Shown here: one piece after another, positions 33,904 to 41,308 of the stretch
How the letters are laid out: each line of letters begins with the position of its first letter
Position numbering within the stretch: the stretch's first letter is position 1
Source of the DNA: Firmicutes bacterium UBA3572
Lineage (GTDB): Bacteria > Bacillota > Desulfotomaculia > Desulfotomaculales > Desulforudaceae
Assembly: GCA_002375985.1 (NCBI GenBank)
Contig: DFNH01000017.1
Span: 1-45,350, forward strand
Reading direction: 5' to 3'
DNA: 45,350 nt
The notes under the pieces: model-generated
What the model was told of the DNA's origin: nothing
The model's input: only the letters and a program-made list of their open reading frames with translations
Database searches by the model: none
Program-made: the position numbers and the translations under genes

Positions 33904-34770
33904 CTAAGGATGCGCTGCCTCACCGTCGGGCACACCCGCTCCTGCCGTAGCCGTACGTTTCTTTTGAGCCTTTTTCCCGGCGCCTTTGCGGGCGCCGCGT
34001 TCTCTTTTGGCCTGGTCGATGCTGGCTTTCAACGCTTCCATGAGGTCGACCACCTTTTCCGCCCCTGGCGGCGGTGTGACCACCGCCGTCTCGCCGGTCA
34101 CCTTGGCCTGAATCAGTTCCAGCACCGCCTCCCGCCGCTCGTCCCGGTACTTGCCGGGTTCAAAGGAAGCAGCGAGACTCTCCACCAGGTTCAGCGCCAT
34201 GCCGACCTCGTTCCGATGCAACTCGGCTTGAAAGTTAAGCTCTGGCAAACGCGCCGGCGACCGGATTTCGTCCGGGTAAAACATGGTGCTCATCACCAGC
34301 ACCGACCCGCTGACCCGGAGCACCGCCAGGGACACCTTAGTCCTGATGGCTACCCGGGCCACGCCGACCTTGCCGCTATCGGACAGCGCTTTCCGCAGCA
34401 GGGCGTAAACCTTTTCCCCGCCCTCCTGGGGCACCAGATAGTAAGCCTTGTCGTAATAAACCGGGTCGATCTCGTCCAGCCTGACGAAATCCAGGAGCGC
34501 GATATTTCGCGCCGCATGTCCGGGTAAGTTCTCCAGTTCTGCTTCGTCCAGGATGACGTAACGCCCTTTTTCGTACTCGTATCCCCGGACGATCTCGTCT
34601 TCACCGACCTCCCGTTCGCAATGGGGGCAGTATTTCTGGTACCTGATTCGGGTGTGGCAGCGGCTGTGCAGCATATTGAGTTTAACGTCCCGGTTCTCCG
34701 TCGCGGCGTACAGCTTCACCGGGATATAAACCAGGCCGAAAGTCACCGCTCCTTTCCAGATCGGTCGCAC
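33904..34770 (-). CDS. ku: Ku, NHEJ DNA end-binding protein
   Basis: Bacterial Ku forms a homodimeric ring on DNA ends and recruits the ligase and polymerase. Clear family stretches: RPIWKGAVTFGLVYIPVKLY at the N-terminus, a zinc-like CPHCEREV segment, GYEYEKGRYVILDEAELE, and ELNFQAELHRNEVGMALNLVES near the C-terminal core. The tail is lysine/arginine/alanine-rich (ARKGAGKKAQKKR), as in many Ku proteins that bind DNA through it. The chosen GTG gives the usual M-RPIWKG start (288 aa); an ATG five codons earlier is equally possible. It follows spoVR on the same strand with a 75-base gap. Confidence 0.95.
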   Translation of the reverse strand: MRPIWKGAVTFGLVYIPVKLYAATENRDVKLNMLHSRCHTRIRYQKYCPHCEREVGEDEIVRGYEYEKGRYVILDEAELENLPGHAARNIALLDFVRLDEIDPVYYDKAYYLVPQEGGEKVYALLRKALSDSGKVGVARVAIRTKVSLAVLRVSGSVLVMSTMFYPDEIRSPARLPELNFQAELHRNEVGMALNLVESLAASFEPGKYRDERREAVLELIQAKVTGETAVVTPPPGAEKVVDLMEALKASIDQAKRERGARKGAGKKAQKKRTATAGAGVPDGEAAHP

Positions 34771-34845
34771 CTTATCACTTCCCATTCCCTCGCGGAGGTG
34801 TCACTGGAGCTAGTTTGCGTAGGCCGGTTGGGGATTATGAAGTGA

Positions 34846-36117
34846 CTACAAAAACCGCTTACCAATCTTGTTTCCATGAAAAGAAAACAGCACCGGCTTA
34901 TCGTCTAGCACGGTCTCCAGGTGTACCGGGCCGCCCCATAGACGGTAAACCAGAGGCAGAGTTCGTTCCAGGTAAAAAACGTCCAGTTCCTGTCCCTCGT
35001 AATAGTGTTTCAGATAGAGCTCCCCTTGCCGGTTAAAATCCCCGTCCTCGACCATCAGGTAGGGATGACCGCAGTTGAACCGTTGTTGCACCAGGGTGTC
35101 GCGTACCGCACGCCAATCTGTGTCGCAAACCCGCCATTCATAGCCCATCCGACGAAAAGCGTAAAGGCCCAGGTCTCGCACCAACTCTTCGGTGAGGTAG
35201 TTGCGTAAAAAACTGACGTCGTCACAGGTGGCCCGGACTTCAAAAACGGTACTTTCCCCGAAACGCCGCGCGATATCCGTAAAAATACTCAGCCCAAGCA
35301 GGTAAGGATTGACCGCCATTGGCGACGGCCGGATCAGTTCCGCGTGCATCCGGGCAAATTCCAAGCTATCATTTTCATTCAGATCGAGCACCCGCCCGAT
35401 TTTCAGGTGCCAATAGGTGGCCCAGCCCTCATTGCAGATCTTGGTGGCCAGTTGCGGCCAAAAATAGAGCGATTCTTCACGAACCATGCGGATAATATCC
35501 CGCTGCCAGTCCTTCAATCCCCGACCCCGGTCCAGAATGAAGCCCAAAAGGTCTTTTTCCGGTAACTCCGCACGGGAACGCGTCCGGTTTAAGCCCGAGC
35601 CGGCGTGTTTCCATGCAGGTTGGTAGCCAAAAGGGTTAATGTGTTCCTGCACCGCCAATACAGCGTCCAGGAAGCTCTCCACCCTTTCCCGCCCGTAAAA
35701 CCGCTCGTAATCTCGTATCCGGCGGCTGGCAACAGCCATAATCTCCAGCATGGACCGGGAAACCCGCGAAAAATACACATTGTTCTTGAAGAAATCGCTG
35801 TGGGCCACAGCGTGGGCCACGACTAAGCGGTTTTGTAACCGCGTGTTATCCCGTAGCAAAAAAGCGTAGCAAGGATCGGTGTTGATCACCATTTCGTGCA
35901 GCCGGCTTAAGCCGTAATCGTACTCCATCTGCATACGCTGGATCGCTTTTCCGAAACTCCAGTGTGTAAAACGCAAGGGCATTTTACAAGCCCCAAAGCT
36001 GTGTAGTACTTCCGGAGGACAGATCTCAAAGCGCACGTCGAAAAAGTCCAAACCGTACCACCGCGCCACAGTGATTATCTCCTCTATGTCCCGTGCTAAC
36101 AGCCCCAATGCGTCCAC
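34846..36117 (-). CDS. spoVR: SpoVR family protein
   Basis: SpoVR is needed for normal spore cortex formation in Bacillus; biochemical function unknown. The 423-aa protein has family stretches FDVRFEICPPEVLHSFGA, GLSRLHEMVINTDPCYAFLL, VVAHAVAHSDFFKNN, HINPFGYQP and the C-terminal LYLKHYYEGQELD...TLPLVYRLWG. I start at a GTG with GGGAGG seven bases upstream, in place of an ATG 22 codons earlier. In many bacteria spoVR homologues are associated with yhbH and prkA; here they are separated only by the uppP-like gene. ku follows on the same strand. Confidence 0.92.
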   Translation of the reverse strand: MDALGLLARDIEEIITVARWYGLDFFDVRFEICPPEVLHSFGACKMPLRFTHWSFGKAIQRMQMEYDYGLSRLHEMVINTDPCYAFLLRDNTRLQNRLVVAHAVAHSDFFKNNVYFSRVSRSMLEIMAVASRRIRDYERFYGRERVESFLDAVLAVQEHINPFGYQPAWKHAGSGLNRTRSRAELPEKDLLGFILDRGRGLKDWQRDIIRMVREESLYFWPQLATKICNEGWATYWHLKIGRVLDLNENDSLEFARMHAELIRPSPMAVNPYLLGLSIFTDIARRFGESTVFEVRATCDDVSFLRNYLTEELVRDLGLYAFRRMGYEWRVCDTDWRAVRDTLVQQRFNCGHPYLMVEDGDFNRQGELYLKHYYEGQELDVFYLERTLPLVYRLWGGPVHLETVLDDKPVLFSFHGNKIGKRFL

Positions 36118-36194
36118 GCGCTCACCCTCCCCTGTTTTTTCACAAATCCCTGTCTTTTTCAAGGCTATTCCGGGTAACGACAAAGTTGTTGTAT

Positions 36195-36227
36195 ACTTAG
36201 CATGTGCGGTCTGAGCCTATGCTAAGT
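36195..36227. promoter_or_regulatory. 9-bp inverted repeat between spoVR and uppP (possible operator)
   Basis: ACTTAGCAT (36195-36203) and ATGCTAAGT (36219-36227) are perfect inverses separated by 15 bases, in the only intergenic space between two divergent genes. Arms with a two-turn centre spacing suit a dimeric regulator. A TATACT overlaps the left arm. Regulator unknown. Confidence 0.45.
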
Positions 36228-36256
36228 TCAACCCATCGCGGAAAAGGAACGTTCAA

Positions 36257-37129
36257 ATGACTTTTTGGGAAGCGGTATTTCTCGGGGTTATTCAAGGTGT
36301 ATTTATGTTTTTCCCGGTCAGCTCCACCAGCCACCTGGTCTTAGCCCAACATTGGTTGCTTGAACGCGGTGCGACCTTCCCCGCCCCCGATTCCCCGGAA
36401 ATGATCGCCTTTGTCCTGGTAGTTCACGTGGGCACCCTGGTTTCTATCGGCGTGGTGTTTCGAAAAAGTCTGCGGGACTTTTGCCGGAAGGTGCTTCAGG
36501 ATATCAGCACCCGGGCGCCGGGCAAAACCGAACCCCGTTCCACCCTTTTCCTCAGGCTAACCGCCTTGGGTCTGATCTCGGTTGCTGTCACCGGAGTGGT
36601 CGGGTGGCCTTTGAAACCAGTATTGGAGCAGACCTTCGCCCACCCCTTGTTCATTTCCGGCGCGCTAGCAGCCACGGGTGTCATGCTTTGGATCACCGAT
36701 ACGCTTGGGCCACGGAAGCGGGGACTGCGCCAGTTGACGCTGACCGTAGCCGTGGTGATCGGGCTGGCACAGGCAGCCGCCCTTATCCCGGGCATCAGCC
36801 GTAGCGGCGCCACTATTGTCGCCGCCTTGCTCCTGGGGCTTAAGCGCCGTTGGGCCGCGGAGTACAGTTTTTTCATCGCCATCCCCACCATCCTGGCCGC
36901 CACGCTCGTGCACGGCCTGGAAATCTACCAGTACGCTGGCCTGGTCGGCCTAGCCGGCTTGAACTGGACCGCACTGGTTACAGGTTTTGTGGTGGCTGCT
37001 GGAGTGGGTATTTTGGCTCTTTACCTGGTGGTGACCCTCCTGTACCGGGCCCGGTTCCGCTATTTCTCCTACTACGTTTGGGCGCTCGCCGTCTTGACCG
37101 CCTTCGCCGTGTTCACCGGACAACTGTGA
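36257..37129 (+). CDS. uppP: UppP/BacA-family undecaprenyl-diphosphatase homologue (variant active site)
   Basis: A 290-aa integral membrane protein with about eight helices and both family motifs: FFPVSSTSHLVL (Ser22, Ser23 and His26) and IPGISRSGATI. UppP recycles undecaprenyl diphosphate to the monophosphate carrier. The first motif, however, reads GVIQGVFMFFPVSS, where characterised BacA has E-G-x-x-E; Gln13 and Met17 replace both glutamates, one of which is essential in E. coli. It may belong to a divergent subfamily with altered chemistry. ATG with AAAGGAAC upstream. It is on the opposite strand to, and between, spoVR and yhbH. Confidence 0.85.
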   Translation: MTFWEAVFLGVIQGVFMFFPVSSTSHLVLAQHWLLERGATFPAPDSPEMIAFVLVVHVGTLVSIGVVFRKSLRDFCRKVLQDISTRAPGKTEPRSTLFLRLTALGLISVAVTGVVGWPLKPVLEQTFAHPLFISGALAATGVMLWITDTLGPRKRGLRQLTLTVAVVIGLAQAAALIPGISRSGATIVAALLLGLKRRWAAEYSFFIAIPTILAATLVHGLEIYQYAGLVGLAGLNWTALVTGFVVAAGVGILALYLVVTLLYRARFRYFSYYVWALAVLTAFAVFTGQL

Positions 37130-37134
37130 TCCGC

Positions 37135-38286
37135 CTACTTTAAACTACCGGCCCTGGCACCAGTGTGAAAGAAAGTCTTTAAAGCTTTGTAGACTTCGTC
37201 TTTGTCCCGGATCACCAAGCTCACAAACCGTGGATCTTTGATTTTCCGGAAAATAGATCGCAGCGTGCTGGTGTAGTAGTAGGGTCCTTCAATCTCCCCG
37301 TAACCCAACAGGTTAGACACCTTAACCAGTTTCTCGGCCAGGCTGACACACAAATCGTTATCGGACGTTAAGTTATCACCGTCGGAAAAGTGGAAAGCAT
37401 AGATGTTGTACTGGTCCGGAGGGTAACGCTCCTGCACAATATCAAGGGCCAGCCGGTAGACCGAAGAACAGCGGGTACCGCCACTCTCCCCCTTGGAAAA
37501 AAATTCCTCCTCGGTGGTTTCCCGCGCCTCGGTGTGGTGGGCCAGGAATACAATTTCCACGTTATCAAACCGCCTGCGCAAGTATTTTACCATCCAAAAA
37601 TAAAAGGTGCGGGCAATATGTTTTTCAAAGGGTCCCATGGAACCGGACGTATCCATCATGGCCAGCACCACCGCCGCGGACTCCGGCCGACGCACCGGCA
37701 CCCAGGCCCGGTAACGCAGGTCGTCCGGCACAAGGCCCCCGAATTCCTGTCGTCCCCACAGCGCGTTGCGGCGGAATGCCGCTTTGATGGTGCAGCGGCG
37801 GTCCAGAATACCGCCTGCCCCGCGCCGGCGCACACCGCGAAACTCTATACTTTCGCCGACCAATTGGGAGTTTTTCTTCTGCCTCAGGTCGGGTAGCTCC
37901 AGCTCTTCGAACAGCAGATCGGATAGTTCGTCCAGTGAAACCTCCGCCTCATAGTAATCCAGGCCCGGCTCCTTTCCGGCCGCCTTGCCCCGCATCACCG
38001 GTGTCCGTCCGTCGGCCACCACGTCCCCCGGCGCGATACCAGGATCACCGTGACCGATCTGTTTTCCCTTGCTCTGGTCAAAGCGGAAGCGGTATTCCCG
38101 GATGGACCGGATCGGAATCTTCACCAGTCGGTTCTGGTTAGAAGCAATGATGCTTTCCTCGCTAAGGATGTCGGCCAGATTGTTCCGGATGGCCTCGCGA
38201 ACTTTTTCCTGGTGCCGTTGCTGGTCAAGACGACCCTTACGGTGCAACGACCAATCCTCGCGGCTGACCGTGAATCGCTTGGTCAC
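37135..38286 (-). CDS. yhbH: DUF444 / YhbH sporulation protein with VWA-like domain
   Basis: The 383-aa protein has an N-terminal basic region (FTVSREDWSLHRKGRLDQQRH), a middle with EFRGVRRRG, and a C-terminal von Willebrand A-like domain whose metal site MMDTSGSMG starts at Asp212. It is the homologue of Bacillus YhbH and E. coli YeaH, the partner of the PrkA/YeaG kinase. GTG start with GGGAG upstream, 25 bases after prkA, so the two form an operon. Molecular role unknown. Confidence 0.93.
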   Translation of the reverse strand: MTKRFTVSREDWSLHRKGRLDQQRHQEKVREAIRNNLADILSEESIIASNQNRLVKIPIRSIREYRFRFDQSKGKQIGHGDPGIAPGDVVADGRTPVMRGKAAGKEPGLDYYEAEVSLDELSDLLFEELELPDLRQKKNSQLVGESIEFRGVRRRGAGGILDRRCTIKAAFRRNALWGRQEFGGLVPDDLRYRAWVPVRRPESAAVVLAMMDTSGSMGPFEKHIARTFYFWMVKYLRRRFDNVEIVFLAHHTEARETTEEEFFSKGESGGTRCSSVYRLALDIVQERYPPDQYNIYAFHFSDGDNLTSDNDLCVSLAEKLVKVSNLLGYGEIEGPYYYTSTLRSIFRKIKDPRFVSLVIRDKDEVYKALKTFFHTGARAGSLK

Positions 38287-38311
38287 CGTCCATCACTCCC
38301 CGCTGAAACGG

Positions 38312-40210
38312 TCACCGGCCAAGCAGGCTACCCACGTAGCGCAGCAGTTCCCCGGCGCAAGTCGGGCAAAACCCCCGCTCGGCCACCAGGCGGGATTTAA
38401 CCCACTCAAGCCGGGCCAGTTGCGCCGGGTCAGAATGTCGGGCCGCCGCGGTAACCTTGATCACGTCCTTCAAATCGGCAAACAGTTTCTTTTCAATCGC
38501 CTCCCGGAGCAAAGGGTGCCGCGTGTAATCAAACTTCTTGCCCTTGCGGGCGTAAGTGGAAATCCGGATTAGAATCTCTTCCCGAAATGCCTTCCGGGCG
38601 TTTTCCGAAATACCAATTTGCTCTTCAATGGACCGCATTAACTTCTCGTCCGGTTCCAGTTCCTTGCCGGTAACCAGATCGCATACAGTAACATTCCCGC
38701 AGAAGGCCTCCACATTATCCAGATAATTTTCAAAAAGAAGCCGGGCTGACTCTTCGTACGCGTGTACCAGGACACGTTCTACTTCCCGGCGCGCGAACTC
38801 ATCATACTCCTGCCGCGCCAGAGCAATCAGGTCTAGCAAACGCTCCTTTTCCTCCCGCCCAATAAACGGGTACTGATCCAGCCCGTCCCGCAAGGCGCGC
38901 AGCACGTCCAGCGCCGTTACACAACCGCTTTCACTGCGGATTAGAGCTGAAGACAACCGGTTGACCACGTACCGAGGATCAACACCGCTCATCCCTTCAT
39001 CCGGATGCTCGGTCTTGAGTTCGGCTACCCCCTTCAGACGAATACCCTCTACCTCTTCACCGTCGTAAAGCCGCATTTTCTTTAAAAGATCTACTCCCGG
39101 TTTGCGGGACTCACGAAGGCGGGAAAGCACTGAAAATATGGCCGCCGCTCGCAGAGCAAAAGGCGCCAGATGAATATCTCGAAGGTCGCTTTGCCGGATC
39201 AGTTTCTCATAAATCTTGACTTCTTCCGAAACGCTGAGGTTGTAAGATACCCGCAGCACAAAAAGCCGGGAAATCAGCGCTTCGTTTTTCCGGTCGGCGA
39301 CAAACGACCGGTACTCCGCCTCATTGGTATGAGCGATAACCACTTCATCCGCCGATATGAGCGCAAACCGGCCGGTTTTGAAGTTCCCTTCCTGTGAAAG
39401 GCTTAGAAGGTTCCAGAGAAACCTCTCGTCACACTTCAATATTTCCTGAAACTCTATAATTCCCCGGTTGGCTATGTTCAGCTCACCGTCAAACCGGTAA
39501 GCACGCGGGTCCGACTCGGCACCGTATTCGGCAATAGTGGAAAAGTCTATACTCCCCGTGAGTTCGGCTATGTCCTGGGACTTTGGATCGGATGGTGAAA
39601 AGGTGCCGATTCCGATCCGCCGCTCTTCGGACAATAAAATGCGTTCCACCAGCACTTCTTCAATCCGGCCACCGTACTCGGTTTCCAGGCGAAGACGGCA
39701 GGACGGACACAATTCTCCTTCCACTGGGATGTTGAATTCAGAAGTAAATTTAGGTCGCAGTTCCTGGGGAATCAAGTGTAGCGGCTCCTCATGCATCGGG
39801 CAGCCTTGGATGGCAAATAAAGCTCCTTCCTCCGTACCGCTGTAGCGTTCCAGGCCTCGTTTCAACAAAGTAACCAGTGTCGATTTTCCGCCGCCCACCG
39901 GCCCCATCAAGAGCAAGATACGTTTACGCACGTCCAACCGGTGCGCCGCCGGGCGAAAGTACTCCTCCACCAGTTTCTCCAAAACGTCGTCCAACCCAAA
40001 CAGGTCCCGGCTGAAAAATCGGTACCGCTTGCCACCACCCTCTCGCGCCTCCACTCCCGCCGCAACGATCATCCGGTAGATTCGGGAATGGCTCAGTTGG
40101 GCAATCCACGGCTGCCGGCGAACCAACTCCAGATAGTCAGCAAAGGTCCCCACCCACTTGCGACAGCTCTGAGCCAAGCGGTACTGATCGAGATCCCGGA
40201 GAAAGCTCAT
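38312..40210 (-). CDS. prkA: PrkA serine protein kinase (AAA+ family)
   Basis: PrkA (YeaG) is a AAA+ protein with a C-terminal kinase-like domain, required for sporulation in Bacillus and stress in E. coli. N-terminus MSFLRDLDQYRLAQ; Walker A LLMGPVGGGKSTLVTLL; CPMHEEPLHLIP; a zinc-like CPSCRLRL; GIIEFQEILKCDERFLW; and the C-terminal LREAIEKKLFADLKDVI. At 632 aa it is full-length. The start has AGGAGG; 28 upstream codons are ignored because they overlap the promoter. The C-terminus ends in FCPTCAGELLRYVG, a CxxC segment. Confidence 0.95.
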   Translation of the reverse strand: MSFLRDLDQYRLAQSCRKWVGTFADYLELVRRQPWIAQLSHSRIYRMIVAAGVEAREGGGKRYRFFSRDLFGLDDVLEKLVEEYFRPAAHRLDVRKRILLLMGPVGGGKSTLVTLLKRGLERYSGTEEGALFAIQGCPMHEEPLHLIPQELRPKFTSEFNIPVEGELCPSCRLRLETEYGGRIEEVLVERILLSEERRIGIGTFSPSDPKSQDIAELTGSIDFSTIAEYGAESDPRAYRFDGELNIANRGIIEFQEILKCDERFLWNLLSLSQEGNFKTGRFALISADEVVIAHTNEAEYRSFVADRKNEALISRLFVLRVSYNLSVSEEVKIYEKLIRQSDLRDIHLAPFALRAAAIFSVLSRLRESRKPGVDLLKKMRLYDGEEVEGIRLKGVAELKTEHPDEGMSGVDPRYVVNRLSSALIRSESGCVTALDVLRALRDGLDQYPFIGREEKERLLDLIALARQEYDEFARREVERVLVHAYEESARLLFENYLDNVEAFCGNVTVCDLVTGKELEPDEKLMRSIEEQIGISENARKAFREEILIRISTYARKGKKFDYTRHPLLREAIEKKLFADLKDVIKVTAAARHSDPAQLARLEWVKSRLVAERGFCPTCAGELLRYVGSLLGR

Positions 40211-40247
40211 TTTCAGCCTCCTGTTTTCCAGGTAGTCTTGCATTATC

Positions 40248-40277
40248 AGTATATGCTTCGCCTCAGACAAAAAATGA
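40248..40277 (-). promoter_or_regulatory. Candidate sigma-E (sporulation) promoter of prkA-yhbH
   Basis: On the minus strand TCATTTT (40271-40277) resembles the sigma-E -35 (K-M-A-T-A-T-T, 6 of 7) and CATATACT (40248-40255) the -10 (C-A-T-A-C-A-N-T, 7 of 8), spaced 15 bases. The Bacillus homologue of prkA is a sigma-E gene. The same bases also hold a weaker sigma-A reading (TTGTCT, 17 bases, GATAAT). Confidence 0.55.
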
Positions 40278-40292
40278 AGAAGCCGGACAAAC

Positions 40293-40316
40293 AAAAAGGC
40301 CGTCTTTGTGACGGCC
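40293..40316 (-). terminator. Intrinsic terminator upstream of prkA
   Basis: GGCCGTC and GACGGCC pair around a 5-nt loop and are followed by five T on the minus strand (40293-40297). It ends transcription of the 39-aa gene and of murT-gatD and lies just upstream of the prkA promoter. Confidence 0.8.
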
Positions 40317-40347
40317 CGAGCAATGAGAGGTAGATCTTGCCTATTGG

Positions 40348-40467
40348 TCAGTGTAAGGGAACAATGATGTAATTCTTTTCCTCTTCAAAGATTTTCGCAA
40401 GCACTTCCGGTGAGATAATCCGGTACTCAACCTCATCGCCTTCGACCCAGGTTACGAGGTACTCCAC
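40348..40467 (-). CDS. Small protein (39 aa), unknown
   Basis: The GTG at 40467 has a strong GGGGGAGG site seven bases upstream and is followed by EYLVTWVEGDEVEYRIIS and a hydrophobic end. The protein is acidic with no signal peptide. It has its own terminator downstream and an AT-rich, repeat-bearing leader upstream. I do not recognise it. The frame extends 22 codons further upstream through the promoter-like region, but without a good site. Confidence 0.5.
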   Translation of the reverse strand: MEYLVTWVEGDEVEYRIISPEVLAKIFEEEKNYIIVPLH

Positions 40468-40515
40468 AGGCTCGCCTCCCCCATACAAAATAATGTATGT
40501 TGTATACAGTATATC

Positions 40516-40539
40516 TAACGAACATTCTAACAAACATTC
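40516..40539 (-). repeat. Tandem 12-bp repeat upstream of the 39-aa gene (possible operator)
   Basis: TAACGAACATTC (40516-40527) and TAACAAACATTC (40528-40539), one mismatch. On the minus strand they end six bases before a TATACT and near a perfect sigma-E-type -10, CATACATT. A regulator site is plausible. Confidence 0.4.
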
Positions 40540-40570
40540 CAGGGGTCGGCAAGACGTTTATGAAAAAAGC

Positions 40571-41308
40571 TTAAGTTTTACCCGAAACTGTAACACCAGC
40601 CCGCTTCAGGGCGGCGGCCACGGCCCTCTCCTCCAGGTGATCGTCGAGTGCGACCAGTGGCATCTCCATCCCGGCACGCTTCAGGGCCAGGGAAATGAGG
40701 TGGTCGGTCAAACAAGGGTTTTTCGGCAACAAAGGACCATGGAGGTAAGAGCAGAAAACATTCTTGTACCGGGCACCCTCCGTACCGTCCACGCCGTTGT
40801 TCCCGAACCCGGCCAGCACCCGACCTAGAGGCTGAACCCGGCCTAGAAAGGTCTGGCCGGAGTGGTTTTCAAAACCGGCTACCGACACCGGCCGGCCGTC
40901 CAGCTCGATTTCCACCGCACAGTTCCCGATCAGGCGCTTCGGCCCGGCCTGGGTGTAAAAGTCCAGCAGCCCCAAACCAGGAATCACCCGGTCCGGGGTC
41001 TGGTAATAGTGGCCGAGAACTTGGTAACCACCGCAAATCGCCAGCACCACCAAACCGCCCTCGATAGCCTCGCACAAGCTGTCCCGGTGGCGGTGCAAGT
41101 CCTCAATCAGGATCCCCTGTTCCCGGTCCGAACCTCCACCGATAAACAGAAAGTCCAAGGCTCCAAAGTCCACCGGTGCGCCCAGAACCAGTTCCCGCAC
41201 GGTGACCGGGATTCCCCGCCACGCGCACCGGCGGACAAAAGCGATCAGGTTACCCCGGTCCCCATACAGGTTGAGTAATTCAGGGTAGAGATGGCCGACA
41301 ACCAACAT
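40571..41308 (-). CDS. gatD: Lipid II isoglutaminyl synthase, glutaminase subunit GatD
   Basis: CobB/CobQ-like glutamine amidotransferase that supplies ammonia to MurT for amidating the D-glutamate of lipid II. The nucleophile Cys92 lies in AICGGYQ and the catalytic His190 in SYLHGPLLPKNP. N-terminus LVVGHLYPELLNLYGDRGN is typical of GatD. 245 aa; ATG with GGGGAGGGG upstream; it overlaps murT by 29 bases, so the two subunits are made together. Confidence 0.95.
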   Translation of the reverse strand: MLVVGHLYPELLNLYGDRGNLIAFVRRCAWRGIPVTVRELVLGAPVDFGALDFLFIGGGSDREQGILIEDLHRHRDSLCEAIEGGLVVLAICGGYQVLGHYYQTPDRVIPGLGLLDFYTQAGPKRLIGNCAVEIELDGRPVSVAGFENHSGQTFLGRVQPLGRVLAGFGNNGVDGTEGARYKNVFCSYLHGPLLPKNPCLTDHLISLALKRAGMEMPLVALDDHLEERAVAAALKRAGVTVSGKT

